Below, piece after piece: positions 1-8,084 of a stretch of DNA of 51,509 nt. The DNA is from a virus. The translations under genes and the position numbers were made by a program. Below the pieces are notes generated by a model. The model saw only the letters and a program-made list of their open reading frames with translations, did not search any database and was not told the origin of the DNA. The DNA lies in IMG/VR virus record IMGVR_UViG_3300021197_001545, positions 1 to 51,509 of that record. The stretch is one strand, 5' to 3'. Numbering within the stretch: the stretch's first letter is position 1; the number at the start of each line of letters is the position of its first letter.

Positions 1-97
1 GGCTTTAGAGGGTGTGAAGATGGCAATTTATCAGGAGTTGGACTTGATTAAATCTGCATCAGATGAGCACCAGTCAGGCGCGAAGGAGATACAGTAA
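1..97 (+). CDS. C-terminal end of an unrecognised protein (5' truncated)
   Basis: An open frame enters from the left edge (complete codons from base 2) and stops at TAA 95-97, giving about 31 residues ending in GAKEIQ. The fragment is charged and probably helical, and too short to identify. It overlaps the next gene by 35 bases in another frame, which suggests one co-transcribed plus-strand operon. It could be a chance open frame, but the tight overlap with a convincing downstream gene makes a real gene end more likely. Confidence 0.5.
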   Translation, partial: ALEGVKMAIYQELDLIKSASDEHQSGAKEIQ

Positions 98-566
98 CTC
101 CACGGGCCGTATGGCCGAGGTTAGATTCCAAAGGGCAGCTAGGGCAAAAGGCCTTAACGTCACGAAGTCTAGTCACACAGAGGATAGACACGAACACATA
201 GACTACTGGCTGGCCATGTCAGGACAGAGTAGCAGATGGGGTGTAGATGTAAAGGGTAATAACCTCCCAGATGAGATCTGGTGTGAGTTTAAAAATGTAG
301 CTGGAAATCCAGGATGGATGTACGGCGGGGCTACAATCATAGCTTTTGATATGCCAGAGGAAGGCGGGTTCTCCATAGTAGACAGGGAGGAGCTCGCCCT
401 TTTTTGTGAGAAGCACGTAAAGGACGAAGCCGTCACCAACAAGAAGGATGCGTACCTAAAAAAGTACACTCGCAAGGACAGGCAGGATGTCATAACAATA
501 CTTAAGTTGCACGATATCAAGACCTTACTGTCCTATCGAGTGTGGGATTACGATCAGAGATATTGA
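63..566 (+). CDS. PD-(D/E)XK-type nuclease-like protein
   Basis: A 167-aa soluble protein with no signal peptide. An N-terminal helix carries a Glu (MAEVRFQRAARAKG, about residues 17-30). It is followed by an Asp (HIDYW) and then a strand with VDVKG, matching the E...D...(D/E)xK order of PD-(D/E)XK nucleases. A further strand (GGATIIAFDM) fits the same fold. Small phage nucleases of this type act as Holliday-junction resolvases, repair nucleases or host-DNA nucleases; which applies cannot be told here. The start ATG at 63 overlaps the upstream gene; the Met of MAEVRF is an alternative start. The fold call is by eye. Confidence 0.5.
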   Translation: MSTSQARRRYSNSTGRMAEVRFQRAARAKGLNVTKSSHTEDRHEHIDYWLAMSGQSSRWGVDVKGNNLPDEIWCEFKNVAGNPGWMYGGATIIAFDMPEEGGFSIVDREELALFCEKHVKDEAVTNKKDAYLKKYTRKDRQDVITILKLHDIKTLLSYRVWDYDQRY

Positions 567-567
567 T

Positions 568-575
568 TATCTTTG
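568..575 (+). promoter_or_regulatory. Bacteroidetes-type -7 box (TATCTTTG)
   Basis: TATCTTTG matches the Bacteroidetes sigma consensus TAnnTTTG and ends 7 bases before the ATG at 583. Transcription would then start almost at that ATG. No clear -33 TTG element is seen at the usual distance, so the call rests on the -7 box and its position. Confidence 0.45.
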
Positions 576-582
576 ATCCCCC

Positions 583-792
583 ATGAAAACAAACCGACAC
601 AAACAAATCAAGATGAATATAGATAGACTTCTTGAGCAGAACGCTAAGTATCAAGCCGCCCATAACTGCGTGACAAACACACCAGAGAGGCAGAAAGAGA
701 TCGACGACTACTGCAACAAGAACTTTATTGATCCCATCAGGAACATTGATTGTCGGACTCATGCGTTGATCGCCAAACAAAGCGATACATAA
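583..792 (+). CDS. Small hypothetical protein
   Basis: A 69-aa polar protein with three cysteines (HNC, DYC, DC) and no membrane segment or signal peptide. I do not recognise a family. The ATG at 583 sits just after a TATCTTTG box, implying a nearly leaderless message. A second in-frame ATG at 613 (MNIDRLLEQ) would leave a leader of about 30 bases and is a credible alternative start. It lies between the nuclease-like gene and the secreted protease gene, on the same strand. Confidence 0.55.
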   Translation: MKTNRHKQIKMNIDRLLEQNAKYQAAHNCVTNTPERQKEIDDYCNKNFIDPIRNIDCRTHALIAKQSDT

Positions 793-814
793 TAAGGCAT
801 TGGTCGGTTGTTCG

Positions 815-822
815 TATCTTTG
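815..822 (+). promoter_or_regulatory. Bacteroidetes-type -7 box (TATCTTTG)
   Basis: TATCTTTG (TAnnTTTG form) lies 23 bases before the ATG of the metalloprotease gene at 846, in the gap after the 583-792 gene. It is the same octamer as at 568-575. A TTG at 800-802 is too close to be a standard -33 element, so the upstream half of the promoter is unclear. Confidence 0.45.
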
Positions 823-845
823 AATGCTAATCTAATTCGAGATAC

Positions 846-2606
846 ATGTTCAACTTTAAGTTCATTTACTTCATCCTCATTACGCTGTGGTTTGTACAGT
901 TGGATGAGATGTTTGGTCAGGAGGAGTGCATTCAAATGCACACCAAGACACAGATCATGGGGCTCAAGAAGAGGGCCGATGTAAACCTTGAAGATGTACA
1001 GGTTCAGACACTACCCATTGTGTTTCATGTTGTGCATACTGGAGCGGGTGAGCCAAACAATATCTCTGATGAACAAATCCTTTCTCAGGTAGATGTACTG
1101 AACGAGGAGTTCGCTGACAGCAAGATTCAGTTCTGCATGGCTGTGCGTGACCCTGACGGCAACCCAACGAACGGGATAACTAGGTACGATGCCAGCTGGA
1201 ACGAGGACTACGTGACTGGGGGCATAGGCAACACCCCCTCAAATCTTGATCCAGTAGGGTGGGAGCAGACGCAGCTTAAGTCAGCGGCTGGGTGCTGGAA
1301 CCCTGACGAGTACATCAACTACTACGTAGTCTCAGAGATCAACGGTAATGACGGAAACAACGGGGTGCAAGGATTTGCATACCTAGGCCCCACGGGTGAC
1401 TGCAGAGATGGGGTTGTGGTCCTGTACAATGCTACGGGAACTGTAGGGGTGCAGAAGCCTGGAAGGACGTTGGGGTTTACAGGAGTCCACGAAGTGGGGC
1501 ACCACCTTTCTTTGTGGCATACGTTCTCCAACACATCCTCGTGCACTTCAGAAAGTAACTGCGAGACTCAAGGCGATCAGGTGTGTGACACCCCTACCAC
1601 TACCTCTAACTCCACAGCCCAGTGCGACGGTGGTGTGTGCCCAGACGCCCTCGTAAACAACTTCATGGACTACAGTTCTGAAACGTGCAAGGATGCCTTT
1701 ACCGTGGGTCAGGCTGAGCGCATGCACGAGATGCTGCAGGGCAGTAGACAAGGACTTGTAGACAACCTAGCGTGTGTGCCTGTCGTAGACTACGACGTAA
1801 CAGCAGGAGCCGCCTACTACCAACAAGAGTGGTGTGACCCATACCAAGACATCTGGGTTGATGTTATCAATCAGGGGACTCAGCTTATTCCTTTTGTAGA
1901 TGTAGAGATGTTTTGTAATGGGCCTCAGGAGGTGATCACTCTGTATGACCTACCGCCTGGATCTACTCAGGTGTTTTTTGAGGCAGTATACGTAGAGGGT
2001 GCTGACGAGTTTACCATCCAGACAATCTCTAGCCTTGACCAGTTCCCAGACAATGATGCCTCTTGGTGGCCCTTGGACGTTACAGAAGGAGATTTCATGG
2101 AGGTGTGGGTGACGCCTGATGTTTTTGGCAACGAGACGTCTTGGGAGCTGCGAGATGGAGAGGGGGAGATTGTACTGTCTGACGGTGGCTACGGAACCAA
2201 CAGCAACGAGACCTTCTACTATACAGCTTGTATATTCAATGACTGCTATGTGTTTGAGATAGAGGATACTGCAGGAGACGGTTTCTGCACTGTAGACTGG
2301 GATAATGACGGCGTGTGCGATATAGGTGGCGATGGAGTCCTTGCTACGGTTGGGCTTGATACATTGGTTGACACGGGCTTTGGATTGCAGTTTGATGTAA
2401 TTCAGTTCGAGTTCTGTAACTCACTGTCTCAGTGCAACATGGACTACAACGGTGACGGATACATTGGTAATACAGATGTGCTAGAGTTGCTCGTAGACAT
2501 AGGCTGCATTGGTGCCTGCTACACCGATCCCAACGATGACAATGTTGTAAACATCCAAGACCTGCTGCTCATGTTGGCAAGTACTGGTCCATGCCCCAAG
2601 GAATGA
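846..2606 (+). CDS. Secreted M43 (cytophagalysin/pappalysin-type) zinc metalloprotease with dockerin-like tail
   Basis: 586 aa. Residues about 5-20 form a hydrophobic signal sequence. The zinc-binding HEVGHHLSLWH is at 215-225 (H215, E216, H219, H225), followed by the Met-turn NNFMDYS with M274. This is the layout of M43 metalloproteases, which Bacteroidetes secrete. Paired cysteines around 233-281 fit family disulfides. Residues about 315-520 look like beta-sandwich modules. The last 57 residues hold two 12-residue dockerin/EF-like loops (DYNGDGYIGNTD and DPNDDNVVNIQD). Expected activity is extracellular cleavage of proteins; substrates are unknown. No T9SS sorting domain is visible at the end. 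The stop overlaps the ATG of the next gene (ATGA). Such a host-style enzyme is unusual in a phage and was probably captured from a host. Confidence 0.88.
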   Translation: MFNFKFIYFILITLWFVQLDEMFGQEECIQMHTKTQIMGLKKRADVNLEDVQVQTLPIVFHVVHTGAGEPNNISDEQILSQVDVLNEEFADSKIQFCMAVRDPDGNPTNGITRYDASWNEDYVTGGIGNTPSNLDPVGWEQTQLKSAAGCWNPDEYINYYVVSEINGNDGNNGVQGFAYLGPTGDCRDGVVVLYNATGTVGVQKPGRTLGFTGVHEVGHHLSLWHTFSNTSSCTSESNCETQGDQVCDTPTTTSNSTAQCDGGVCPDALVNNFMDYSSETCKDAFTVGQAERMHEMLQGSRQGLVDNLACVPVVDYDVTAGAAYYQQEWCDPYQDIWVDVINQGTQLIPFVDVEMFCNGPQEVITLYDLPPGSTQVFFEAVYVEGADEFTIQTISSLDQFPDNDASWWPLDVTEGDFMEVWVTPDVFGNETSWELRDGEGEIVLSDGGYGTNSNETFYYTACIFNDCYVFEIEDTAGDGFCTVDWDNDGVCDIGGDGVLATVGLDTLVDTGFGLQFDVIQFEFCNSLSQCNMDYNGDGYIGNTDVLELLVDIGCIGACYTDPNDDNVVNIQDLLLMLASTGPCPKE

Positions 2607-3538
2607 AAAAACTTATCTTCTTCCTCATACCTCTGCTCAGCTACGGGCAGTGTGATATAGAGATACTAGGATTCGATCCTATCTCCACGGACATCATGAT
2701 GGTTGTGAACGGAGGTGCTTGCTGCACTGAGTCTGACAGCATCGGAGAGTTCATCCTAGCCCTGGGGTTCAACCCTCCCCAGGACGAGAGTCCTTGGCCT
2801 TGCTTTGGGGATCAAGACTGGATGTTGTTGCTCTACCCTCTGGACTTCCCTGGCTTTGAGATAGGACAGGGTCCCGACAACATCTATCAGGCTGGAGATA
2901 CGATAGCCTTCAACATAGTTGAGGACACCCCGCTGGCTGGAAGTGGTACCCTACAGTGCTGGGAGCAAGCGCTTGAGGAGGGTATCTTCATGCAGGACTG
3001 CATGGTTATTACGGTGTGGCAGATCAACGATAGTGAGACTCTAGACGGTAGCTCCGCAGGTATTGCAGGTTGCGACTACCCAGACGAAGACATACCTAAC
3101 AGCTGGCTAGAGTTTTCTATGGAGGCTAACTGTGGACCGCCTCCTCCTCCCGTACCTAACGAGCCACAGCCTTGGGAGCCCGTAGAAACAACAGACACTA
3201 CCGATACTTCTGGACCTCCACCACCTGAGCCACCCAACATAGACGACTGCAAGGACCCGTGTATATACGTATCCAACGTCTTTACGCCTAACGGTGACTA
3301 CGTGAACGACACATGGAGGCCCGTTACAAAGCCTGACTGCTGGTGGAGATGGGAATGCAAGGTCTACAACCGATGGGGTGTTGTAGTGTGGGAAAGCTAT
3401 GACCCCCGTGACAAGTGGATGGGTGAGGGAGGCCTTTCCTATGTGCCTGACGGTGTTTACCTCTGGACGATCAGGGGGACTACCTACAGGTCAACCAAGG
3501 TTGTCAGTATGCAGGGGCATATAACGGTCTTCCGTTAA
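2603..3538 (+). CDS. Secreted protein with gliding-motility-associated (CHU_C-type) C-terminal domain
   Basis: 311 aa from the ATG at 2603, chosen because it gives a clean signal peptide (MKKLIFFLIPLLSYGQ) and an ATGA overlap with the protease stop; an in-frame ATG at 2591 is less likely. Residues about 17-180 form a Cys-containing beta domain of unknown function, followed by a Pro/Thr-rich linker. Residues about 220-311 match the gliding-motility-associated C-terminal domain: VFTPNGDYVNDTW, then VYNRWGVVVWES, then PDGVYLWTIRG. In Bacteroidetes this domain marks surface proteins exported by T9SS. The gene is translationally coupled to the protease, so the two products may act together at the cell surface or outside the cell. 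Confidence 0.85.
   Translation: MKKLIFFLIPLLSYGQCDIEILGFDPISTDIMMVVNGGACCTESDSIGEFILALGFNPPQDESPWPCFGDQDWMLLLYPLDFPGFEIGQGPDNIYQAGDTIAFNIVEDTPLAGSGTLQCWEQALEEGIFMQDCMVITVWQINDSETLDGSSAGIAGCDYPDEDIPNSWLEFSMEANCGPPPPPVPNEPQPWEPVETTDTTDTSGPPPPEPPNIDDCKDPCIYVSNVFTPNGDYVNDTWRPVTKPDCWWRWECKVYNRWGVVVWESYDPRDKWMGEGGLSYVPDGVYLWTIRGTTYRSTKVVSMQGHITVFR
3522..3537. terminator. Small hairpin across two convergent stop codons
   Basis: TAACGG and CCGTTA form a 6-bp stem with loop TCTT. It covers the stop codons of the plus gene (TAA 3536-3538) and the minus gene (TTA 3535-3537). A short A-run follows on the plus strand, but there is no good U-tract in either direction. This may be a weak bidirectional termination site. 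Confidence 0.3.
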
Positions 3539-3900
3539 AAGTCGCTCATCAGGACCTCGTCGATCGCTTCCTGAACGTCACCCTTGGTCGCCTCCATCGT
3601 CATCATGATGTTGGCTTGAAACCTCTTGACCTCTTCTCCTTCGTTGAATACAACAATGGTTGGGACAACTACAATCTTGTGCTCTTTTTGTAGGTCTGGA
3701 GAGGTGGCTATGTCTACACGACTAGTCTCACAGTCACTAAGCTTTTCGATCCATGGTACACTATTCTGTGAGTTAAACGAAGCGTTAAACTCAATCACGC
3801 ATATACCCGAACTGCAGGCTTCTTTCTCTTCAGCAACCCCCGCATAGGTGGCCACCAAGAAGAATGCAGAGAATACAAACAGGGTTAGTATTACTTTCAT
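3535..3900 (-). CDS. Secreted thioredoxin-fold protein lacking the CxxC motif
   Basis: 121 aa. Residues 1-21 form a signal peptide. The rest follows the thioredoxin pattern: strand VIEFNAS, a helix, strand RVDIA, then VVVPTIVVF with the cis-proline at P80, and a final helix. At the active-site position, where thioredoxins have WCxxC, this protein has SFNSQN (about 41-46). It therefore cannot do normal dithiol chemistry. Its cysteines (C29, C34, C57) lie elsewhere; C29/C34 could form a disulfide. A binding or scaffold role in the periplasm is more likely than oxidoreductase activity. It is the last gene of the minus-strand operon and its stop overlaps the convergent gene by 4 bases. Confidence 0.7.
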   Translation of the reverse strand: MKVILTLFVFSAFFLVATYAGVAEEKEACSSGICVIEFNASFNSQNSVPWIEKLSDCETSRVDIATSPDLQKEHKIVVVPTIVVFNEGEEVKRFQANIMMTMEATKGDVQEAIDEVLMSDF

Positions 3901-3903
3901 TTT

Positions 3904-4188
3904 TCATTTTAGTTGGTCTATTTTTTCTTCGATCCTCTTCATGTCCTCTTTAATCTCAGTTACGTCCTCTTGGGTAGTCATGATTGTCTGACGGACTAGC
4001 TGGTCCTTCATGTCAAACTCCATGCGTGTAATCTCTGGGGCCAAGGGCTCAGGCAGTTCTTTCGCCTCTGCGATGTCGGCCTGCAAAGCAAACCACATGC
4101 TTATCAAGACACCTAGCCCTGTTACCGCCATCCCTATAGTCTTTAGGTCTAGTGTGACCTTAGTGTCCTCCCCAATTTGCTGAGCCAT
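3904..4188 (-). CDS. Small membrane protein with C-terminal coiled coil (possible lysis accessory)
   Basis: 94 aa. One hydrophobic segment (about 18-36, IGMAVTGLGVLISMWFA) is followed by a Pro-rich stretch and a charged heptad-like helix to the end (EDVTEIKEDMKRIEEKIDQ). One transmembrane helix plus a long coiled coil recalls inner-membrane spanin subunits and some holins. It is encoded close to other envelope genes and a holin-like gene, but no lipoprotein partner is obvious. The lysis role is inference from topology and position. Confidence 0.55.
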   Translation of the reverse strand: MAQQIGEDTKVTLDLKTIGMAVTGLGVLISMWFALQADIAEAKELPEPLAPEITRMEFDMKDQLVRQTIMTTQEDVTEIKEDMKRIEEKIDQLK

Positions 4189-4189
4189 G

Positions 4190-5224
4190 TCAGATTATTA
4201 CGTAGTTAATGCCAATAGAGAAGTCGTGCCATGATCGGTCCCAGTACTTGTGGTACTTGCCCTCAGCAAACACGCCAAAACTCCTATTGAATCTTTTACC
4301 AAAGATAAGGCCTCCAGAATAATCCATCCATTGGTCGCTCTTTACGAAACGGTGGTAAGAGTATTCCCCGTCTGTGTCTACGTGGTAGGGGATCAGGTTG
4401 CCCCAGCTGTGCACCCAGAAGTCCTTTGTGAAGTGGTAGTAGTCAAACCCTACAACGAATGAATGCACCCATTGATCGGGAAGCTCACCTCTTTTTTTGT
4501 TTACGTAGTCGTCAAGTACCTGAGGCACAACTACTTCCTCCCACACTTCGTAACTGCTAGCCACAAGCTCACCCTGAGGGCTGAAGAACTCCCCTGTGTT
4601 GACGTCTATATTATAGCCCTCCTGTAGCGCCAAAGAGGTAAAGTGGAGCTGGTTGTTGTCCAGAACCCATTCGTTCAAAGGATCGTACCCGTATGGCTCT
4701 GAGAGGCGCTGCATGATGCCCGCATTCAATGACAGCTTACCTAGGTTGGCTCTCACCCTCTGCGAACCCTCGAAGTAGCTCACGTCCGCAAACCCGTCCT
4801 GAAGGTACTCTACCTTGGTGATCCATCGCTCACCCACGTACCGCAAGAAGTGGTCTTGGTCTAAGTAGTTGATTCCCTGCTGTCTACGGTAGTCACCCTC
4901 GAACAAGAACTCAAATCCTTTCACCTTACCTATCGTGGCAGCATCCCCGTAGGACTTTTCCGTGCCGTTGTAGAAGGTGTTGGCCCTGTTCTCGTATCCA
5001 AAGCGAGCGATCTTACGCACCCCAGCAGTGAACGAGTAGTCGAATGGTGTCTTGAGTACGTCTGTCTGTAGCCCGTTGCCCACAGAAAACACCTCTTGAT
5101 CTGATATAGAGTTGCCTCCGCTGAACGCTGTGTAGAATGTAGCGAACTTCAGGGCCTTCTTTACTGCCTGTCCTGATGCGCTGACGCTGACAAGAAGAAG
5201 CAGTAATGTTGCTACATATCTCAT
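4190..5224 (-). CDS. Outer-membrane beta-barrel-like protein
   Basis: 344 aa with a signal peptide (MRYVATLLLLLVSVSASGQ). The mature part alternates polar and aromatic/hydrophobic residues in amphipathic strands of about 10 residues, many ending in Tyr or Phe (for example FTAGVRKIARFGYE, FAEGKYHKYW, FSIGINYVII). This is typical of outer-membrane barrels. The last strand ends NYVII rather than the usual terminal Phe. In an infected cell it would be inserted in the outer membrane, perhaps to block superinfection or change the surface; a virion role is possible. The start overlaps the upstream stop as ATGA. Confidence 0.65.
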   Translation of the reverse strand: MRYVATLLLLLVSVSASGQAVKKALKFATFYTAFSGGNSISDQEVFSVGNGLQTDVLKTPFDYSFTAGVRKIARFGYENRANTFYNGTEKSYGDAATIGKVKGFEFLFEGDYRRQQGINYLDQDHFLRYVGERWITKVEYLQDGFADVSYFEGSQRVRANLGKLSLNAGIMQRLSEPYGYDPLNEWVLDNNQLHFTSLALQEGYNIDVNTGEFFSPQGELVASSYEVWEEVVVPQVLDDYVNKKRGELPDQWVHSFVVGFDYYHFTKDFWVHSWGNLIPYHVDTDGEYSYHRFVKSDQWMDYSGGLIFGKRFNRSFGVFAEGKYHKYWDRSWHDFSIGINYVII

Positions 5225-7644
5225 TGCTTGATGATTTTCTTTTTGACTCTTCTGTTCTCGTAGTCTATCACGAACATATATGCTCCGTCAGGCAAGTCAC
5301 CTAGGCTTATCACCTTGTCCTTTGTGGGGTCTATTACCTTCTGACCCAGTGAGTTGTATACTGTTGCAACAGCTCCTGCAGGGGACTGAATCCTTACTAT
5401 ATCTCTGGTTGGGTTGGGGTTCACCTCGCAGATGGTGTTGTCTAGGATCGTTACGTTGGTCACCCCGTCACCGCAGTACTCGTACAGGTTTATGCAGTAC
5501 GCATCCCATCCCACCTCACAGCAGTAGGGGTCTACCTCAATCACCCATGAGTAGCAGTAGTCGTTGGCCCAGTATGGTGATCCAGCACCCGTTACACAGC
5601 CAGCGTCATACACGCAGTCGTCAGCATCTGTGTTGGCCTCTTCGTTGTAGTTGTAGGCGTCGATGTCTAGGCAGCCCTCGATCACAGGGATGCAGGAGTC
5701 AATGTCTACGTTAGCCTCTGGGTCGTAGTTAAGTGCTTCAGGATCAGTGCATCCGAACAGAGCCAGCGTAACGCATGAACCGTCATCGTAGTCAGCCTCA
5801 AAGCCTTGCTCGTAGTACTCAAGGTACCCAGCCTGTGTGCAGCCCGCTGCGTAGTAGCATTCACTATCATCAATGTTCGCCACGCTGCTGTAGTTCTGAG
5901 CCGCTTCGTCTGTACATCCAGGGACAAATGGTTCGCACGTATTGCCGCAGTACGGAGTCACTGAGTAGGTGTTAGGGTATGGTACCATGCTCCACTGAGC
6001 CACGTCGATTAGCGTGTCCCCTGTAGGCCCCATCAGCATGAATCCACACTGCTCCACTTGGTTCTGTGACTGAGGAGTCGTAAAGAAGTAAATCTCAATC
6101 TCTTCCTCGGACGACAGGTAAACATCAAAGGACTCATCGTTACCATCGTTAGGCCCCATCTTGTACTGAGGTGAAGTCCATCCGTCTTGGTACACACCCA
6201 GCCAGCTGCCAAACCATCCGTCTCCCACCCCATCTGTAATAGTCAGAGTGTAGAAGCAAGAGTCTATGGCGTCCTCTGTGTTGGCCAGAGAGTCGTAGTT
6301 GAAGTAAGAGTCATCTATGCACCCATAGACCTTTAGTGTCTCACACAGTAGATCTACAGAGATGGTTGCGTCTGGGTTGTACTCAACGTAGTCTGGGTCA
6401 CCGCATCCCACCACATCATCTACATCCAAGCATAGAGGAGTAGCAAACTGAGACGACACGCTGTATCCAAAGTCAGCTACAGGTAGGGACCAAAGTGTAT
6501 CTCCACAGGCCTCAACCATAACGTATCCGTCCTGACCACCCCACTGTGAAGCCCCCATGCCGTCGCCGTAGCTGTCGTTAACGACAATCTCTAGCTCGTC
6601 GCCTGTAGTAGCACAAGTGGCAAACAGGAGGGGAACGCCTACAATGTCATCAGATAGCTGGCCTACAGACAGGTCTATAACTAGCTCGTCAGAGGTGACG
6701 TTCTGTATGGTGAAGCTCGTCTCTGATGGGTAGTTGTCGAGGATGAGGGTAGTGACTATCTCTGTCTCCCATGGCTCGCACTCAGCCCCTAAGCCTGCGC
6801 AAGAGCCGTTGTCGAAGTTAGCCCAGGGGTTCCAGTTGCTTGCGTTAGGGTTGACGCATCCTGGCACAGCCCCACAAGGCAGGCAGCTCTCCCAACAGAA
6901 AGGAGGTAGCGACACAGGACCATCAACTACGAGGTTTCTGTTTACATATCCAAACTCATCGAACAAAAAACAAGGAGACTCAAGAACACCTACTGGTTGT
7001 TCCTGAACCTCCCATTCGTCTGCAGAGAACTTCCATAGGTAGCTACCCTGCTGTATGGAAGCGGTAAGCTCCCACACCCCATCACCGTCATCATCGGTCA
7101 TCTGAGAACAACTGCCGCACCATGCGTTCCATGTACCGTTTACTTCGGGTATGTCTATCTCAGGCGGATGCGGTCCATTAAGATCCAGCCTAAATGTCAC
7201 ATCGTACTGGCAGTTTTCTCCATCAAAATATGCTTCAGGGTTGTAGTTGTTGGCTTCTGAGTCCATACAGTCTACAAGGGGTGGAGGGCAAGGTAGTACT
7301 TCGAACGGAATAGTAATCTGAGCCTGAGCAAAGTCATACACAAATGCACTGACACCACACGTATTCTCTATGCCAAACCACCCCTCTCCAAACTCACAGC
7401 AGATGCCGTCACCAAACTGATCGCTTACCACGAGGTTGTACTCCCCAACAGGAAGCACTACGAGTTGTTCGTTGTATGATGCGTTGACGAAGGGCCCAGC
7501 AGCAGCGTACACGCTGTCACTACCCACCATGTAGATTTCCCATGTGCTCTCGCCCCCATAGGCGTCGGCCTGGAACTCTACGTTTACCCAACCTGTCTGC
7601 GCTGTAGCAAACAGTGGCAATAGCATCAACAACAAACCTCTCAT
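5221..7644 (-). CDS. Large secreted repeat protein with T9SS type A sorting domain
   Basis: 807 aa. Residues 1-16 are a signal peptide (MRGLLLMLLPLFATAQ). A T9SS type A sorting domain ends the protein (about 738-807; NPNPTRD, then VYNSLGQKV, then LPDGAYMFVI). Between them lie at least eight copies of a Cys-bounded unit of the form GCxDxxAxNYxxxAxxDxxxC, for example GCTDPEALNYDPEANVD and GCLDIDAYNYNEEANTD. Residues about 150-240 (VNGTWNAWCGSC, GDGVWELT, YLWKFSAD) resemble a CBM20/glycogen-binding-type sandwich. Expected fate: export by the host T9SS and attachment at the cell surface or release. The function may be adhesive or carbohydrate-binding. The same Cys-bounded unit occurs in the phage tail protein at 24988-27897. 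Confidence 0.85.
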   Translation of the reverse strand: MRGLLLMLLPLFATAQTGWVNVEFQADAYGGESTWEIYMVGSDSVYAAAGPFVNASYNEQLVVLPVGEYNLVVSDQFGDGICCEFGEGWFGIENTCGVSAFVYDFAQAQITIPFEVLPCPPPLVDCMDSEANNYNPEAYFDGENCQYDVTFRLDLNGPHPPEIDIPEVNGTWNAWCGSCSQMTDDDGDGVWELTASIQQGSYLWKFSADEWEVQEQPVGVLESPCFLFDEFGYVNRNLVVDGPVSLPPFCWESCLPCGAVPGCVNPNASNWNPWANFDNGSCAGLGAECEPWETEIVTTLILDNYPSETSFTIQNVTSDELVIDLSVGQLSDDIVGVPLLFATCATTGDELEIVVNDSYGDGMGASQWGGQDGYVMVEACGDTLWSLPVADFGYSVSSQFATPLCLDVDDVVGCGDPDYVEYNPDATISVDLLCETLKVYGCIDDSYFNYDSLANTEDAIDSCFYTLTITDGVGDGWFGSWLGVYQDGWTSPQYKMGPNDGNDESFDVYLSSEEEIEIYFFTTPQSQNQVEQCGFMLMGPTGDTLIDVAQWSMVPYPNTYSVTPYCGNTCEPFVPGCTDEAAQNYSSVANIDDSECYYAAGCTQAGYLEYYEQGFEADYDDGSCVTLALFGCTDPEALNYDPEANVDIDSCIPVIEGCLDIDAYNYNEEANTDADDCVYDAGCVTGAGSPYWANDYCYSWVIEVDPYCCEVGWDAYCINLYEYCGDGVTNVTILDNTICEVNPNPTRDIVRIQSPAGAVATVYNSLGQKVIDPTKDKVISLGDLPDGAYMFVIDYENRRVKKKIIKQ

Positions 7645-8084
7645 TTCTTTGATTTCTCTATGGTTCTACCAGCGAAATATGCACCGAAGGCGGTTAACAT
7701 AAGTATCTCAAGCAAAGATACATAGGAATCCTTGACGTTAAATGGCCAGTTGTCCATGCTATCAGCCACCATGGTCAACATAAACATGCTCATAAGAGCG
7801 ATCAAAGTCACTGGTCTGATAAGCTTTGCGAGCTTTACATCGCTACCCATATCAGCCTTCCAGCGCTCCGTTACGTTTTCCTGAAACCTTACCTCTGCGT
7901 CGATCATGGCTTGCGCCTCTGCAGGGTCTACATCAGGCTCATTGCCAAGTAGATTCTTAACAATACCCAATGCCCCTTTGTCTGGTAGAGCGTCCCCCAT
8001 AATTGTCAGCACGTTTGGTGCCTTTGACTTAAGCCAAGCTCCAAGCTTGGTGTCTTTAATCTTTTTGCCCCCTGAGTCTTTCAT
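7641..8084 (-). CDS. Holin-like protein with two membrane helices
   Basis: 147 aa. A soluble N-terminal half with a helix containing RFQENVTERWKADM is followed by two hydrophobic segments (about 89-108 and 121-139) and a basic tail (GRTIEKSKK). This arrangement resembles the gene-transfer-agent/3TM-type holins of marine phages. A holin would permeabilise the inner membrane at lysis. The start lies inside the end of the giant virion gene (29-base overlap) and the stop forms an ATGA overlap with the next gene, so it is expressed late with the virion genes. Confidence 0.6.
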   Translation of the reverse strand: MKDSGGKKIKDTKLGAWLKSKAPNVLTIMGDALPDKGALGIVKNLLGNEPDVDPAEAQAMIDAEVRFQENVTERWKADMGSDVKLAKLIRPVTLIALMSMFMLTMVADSMDNWPFNVKDSYVSLLEILMLTAFGAYFAGRTIEKSKK

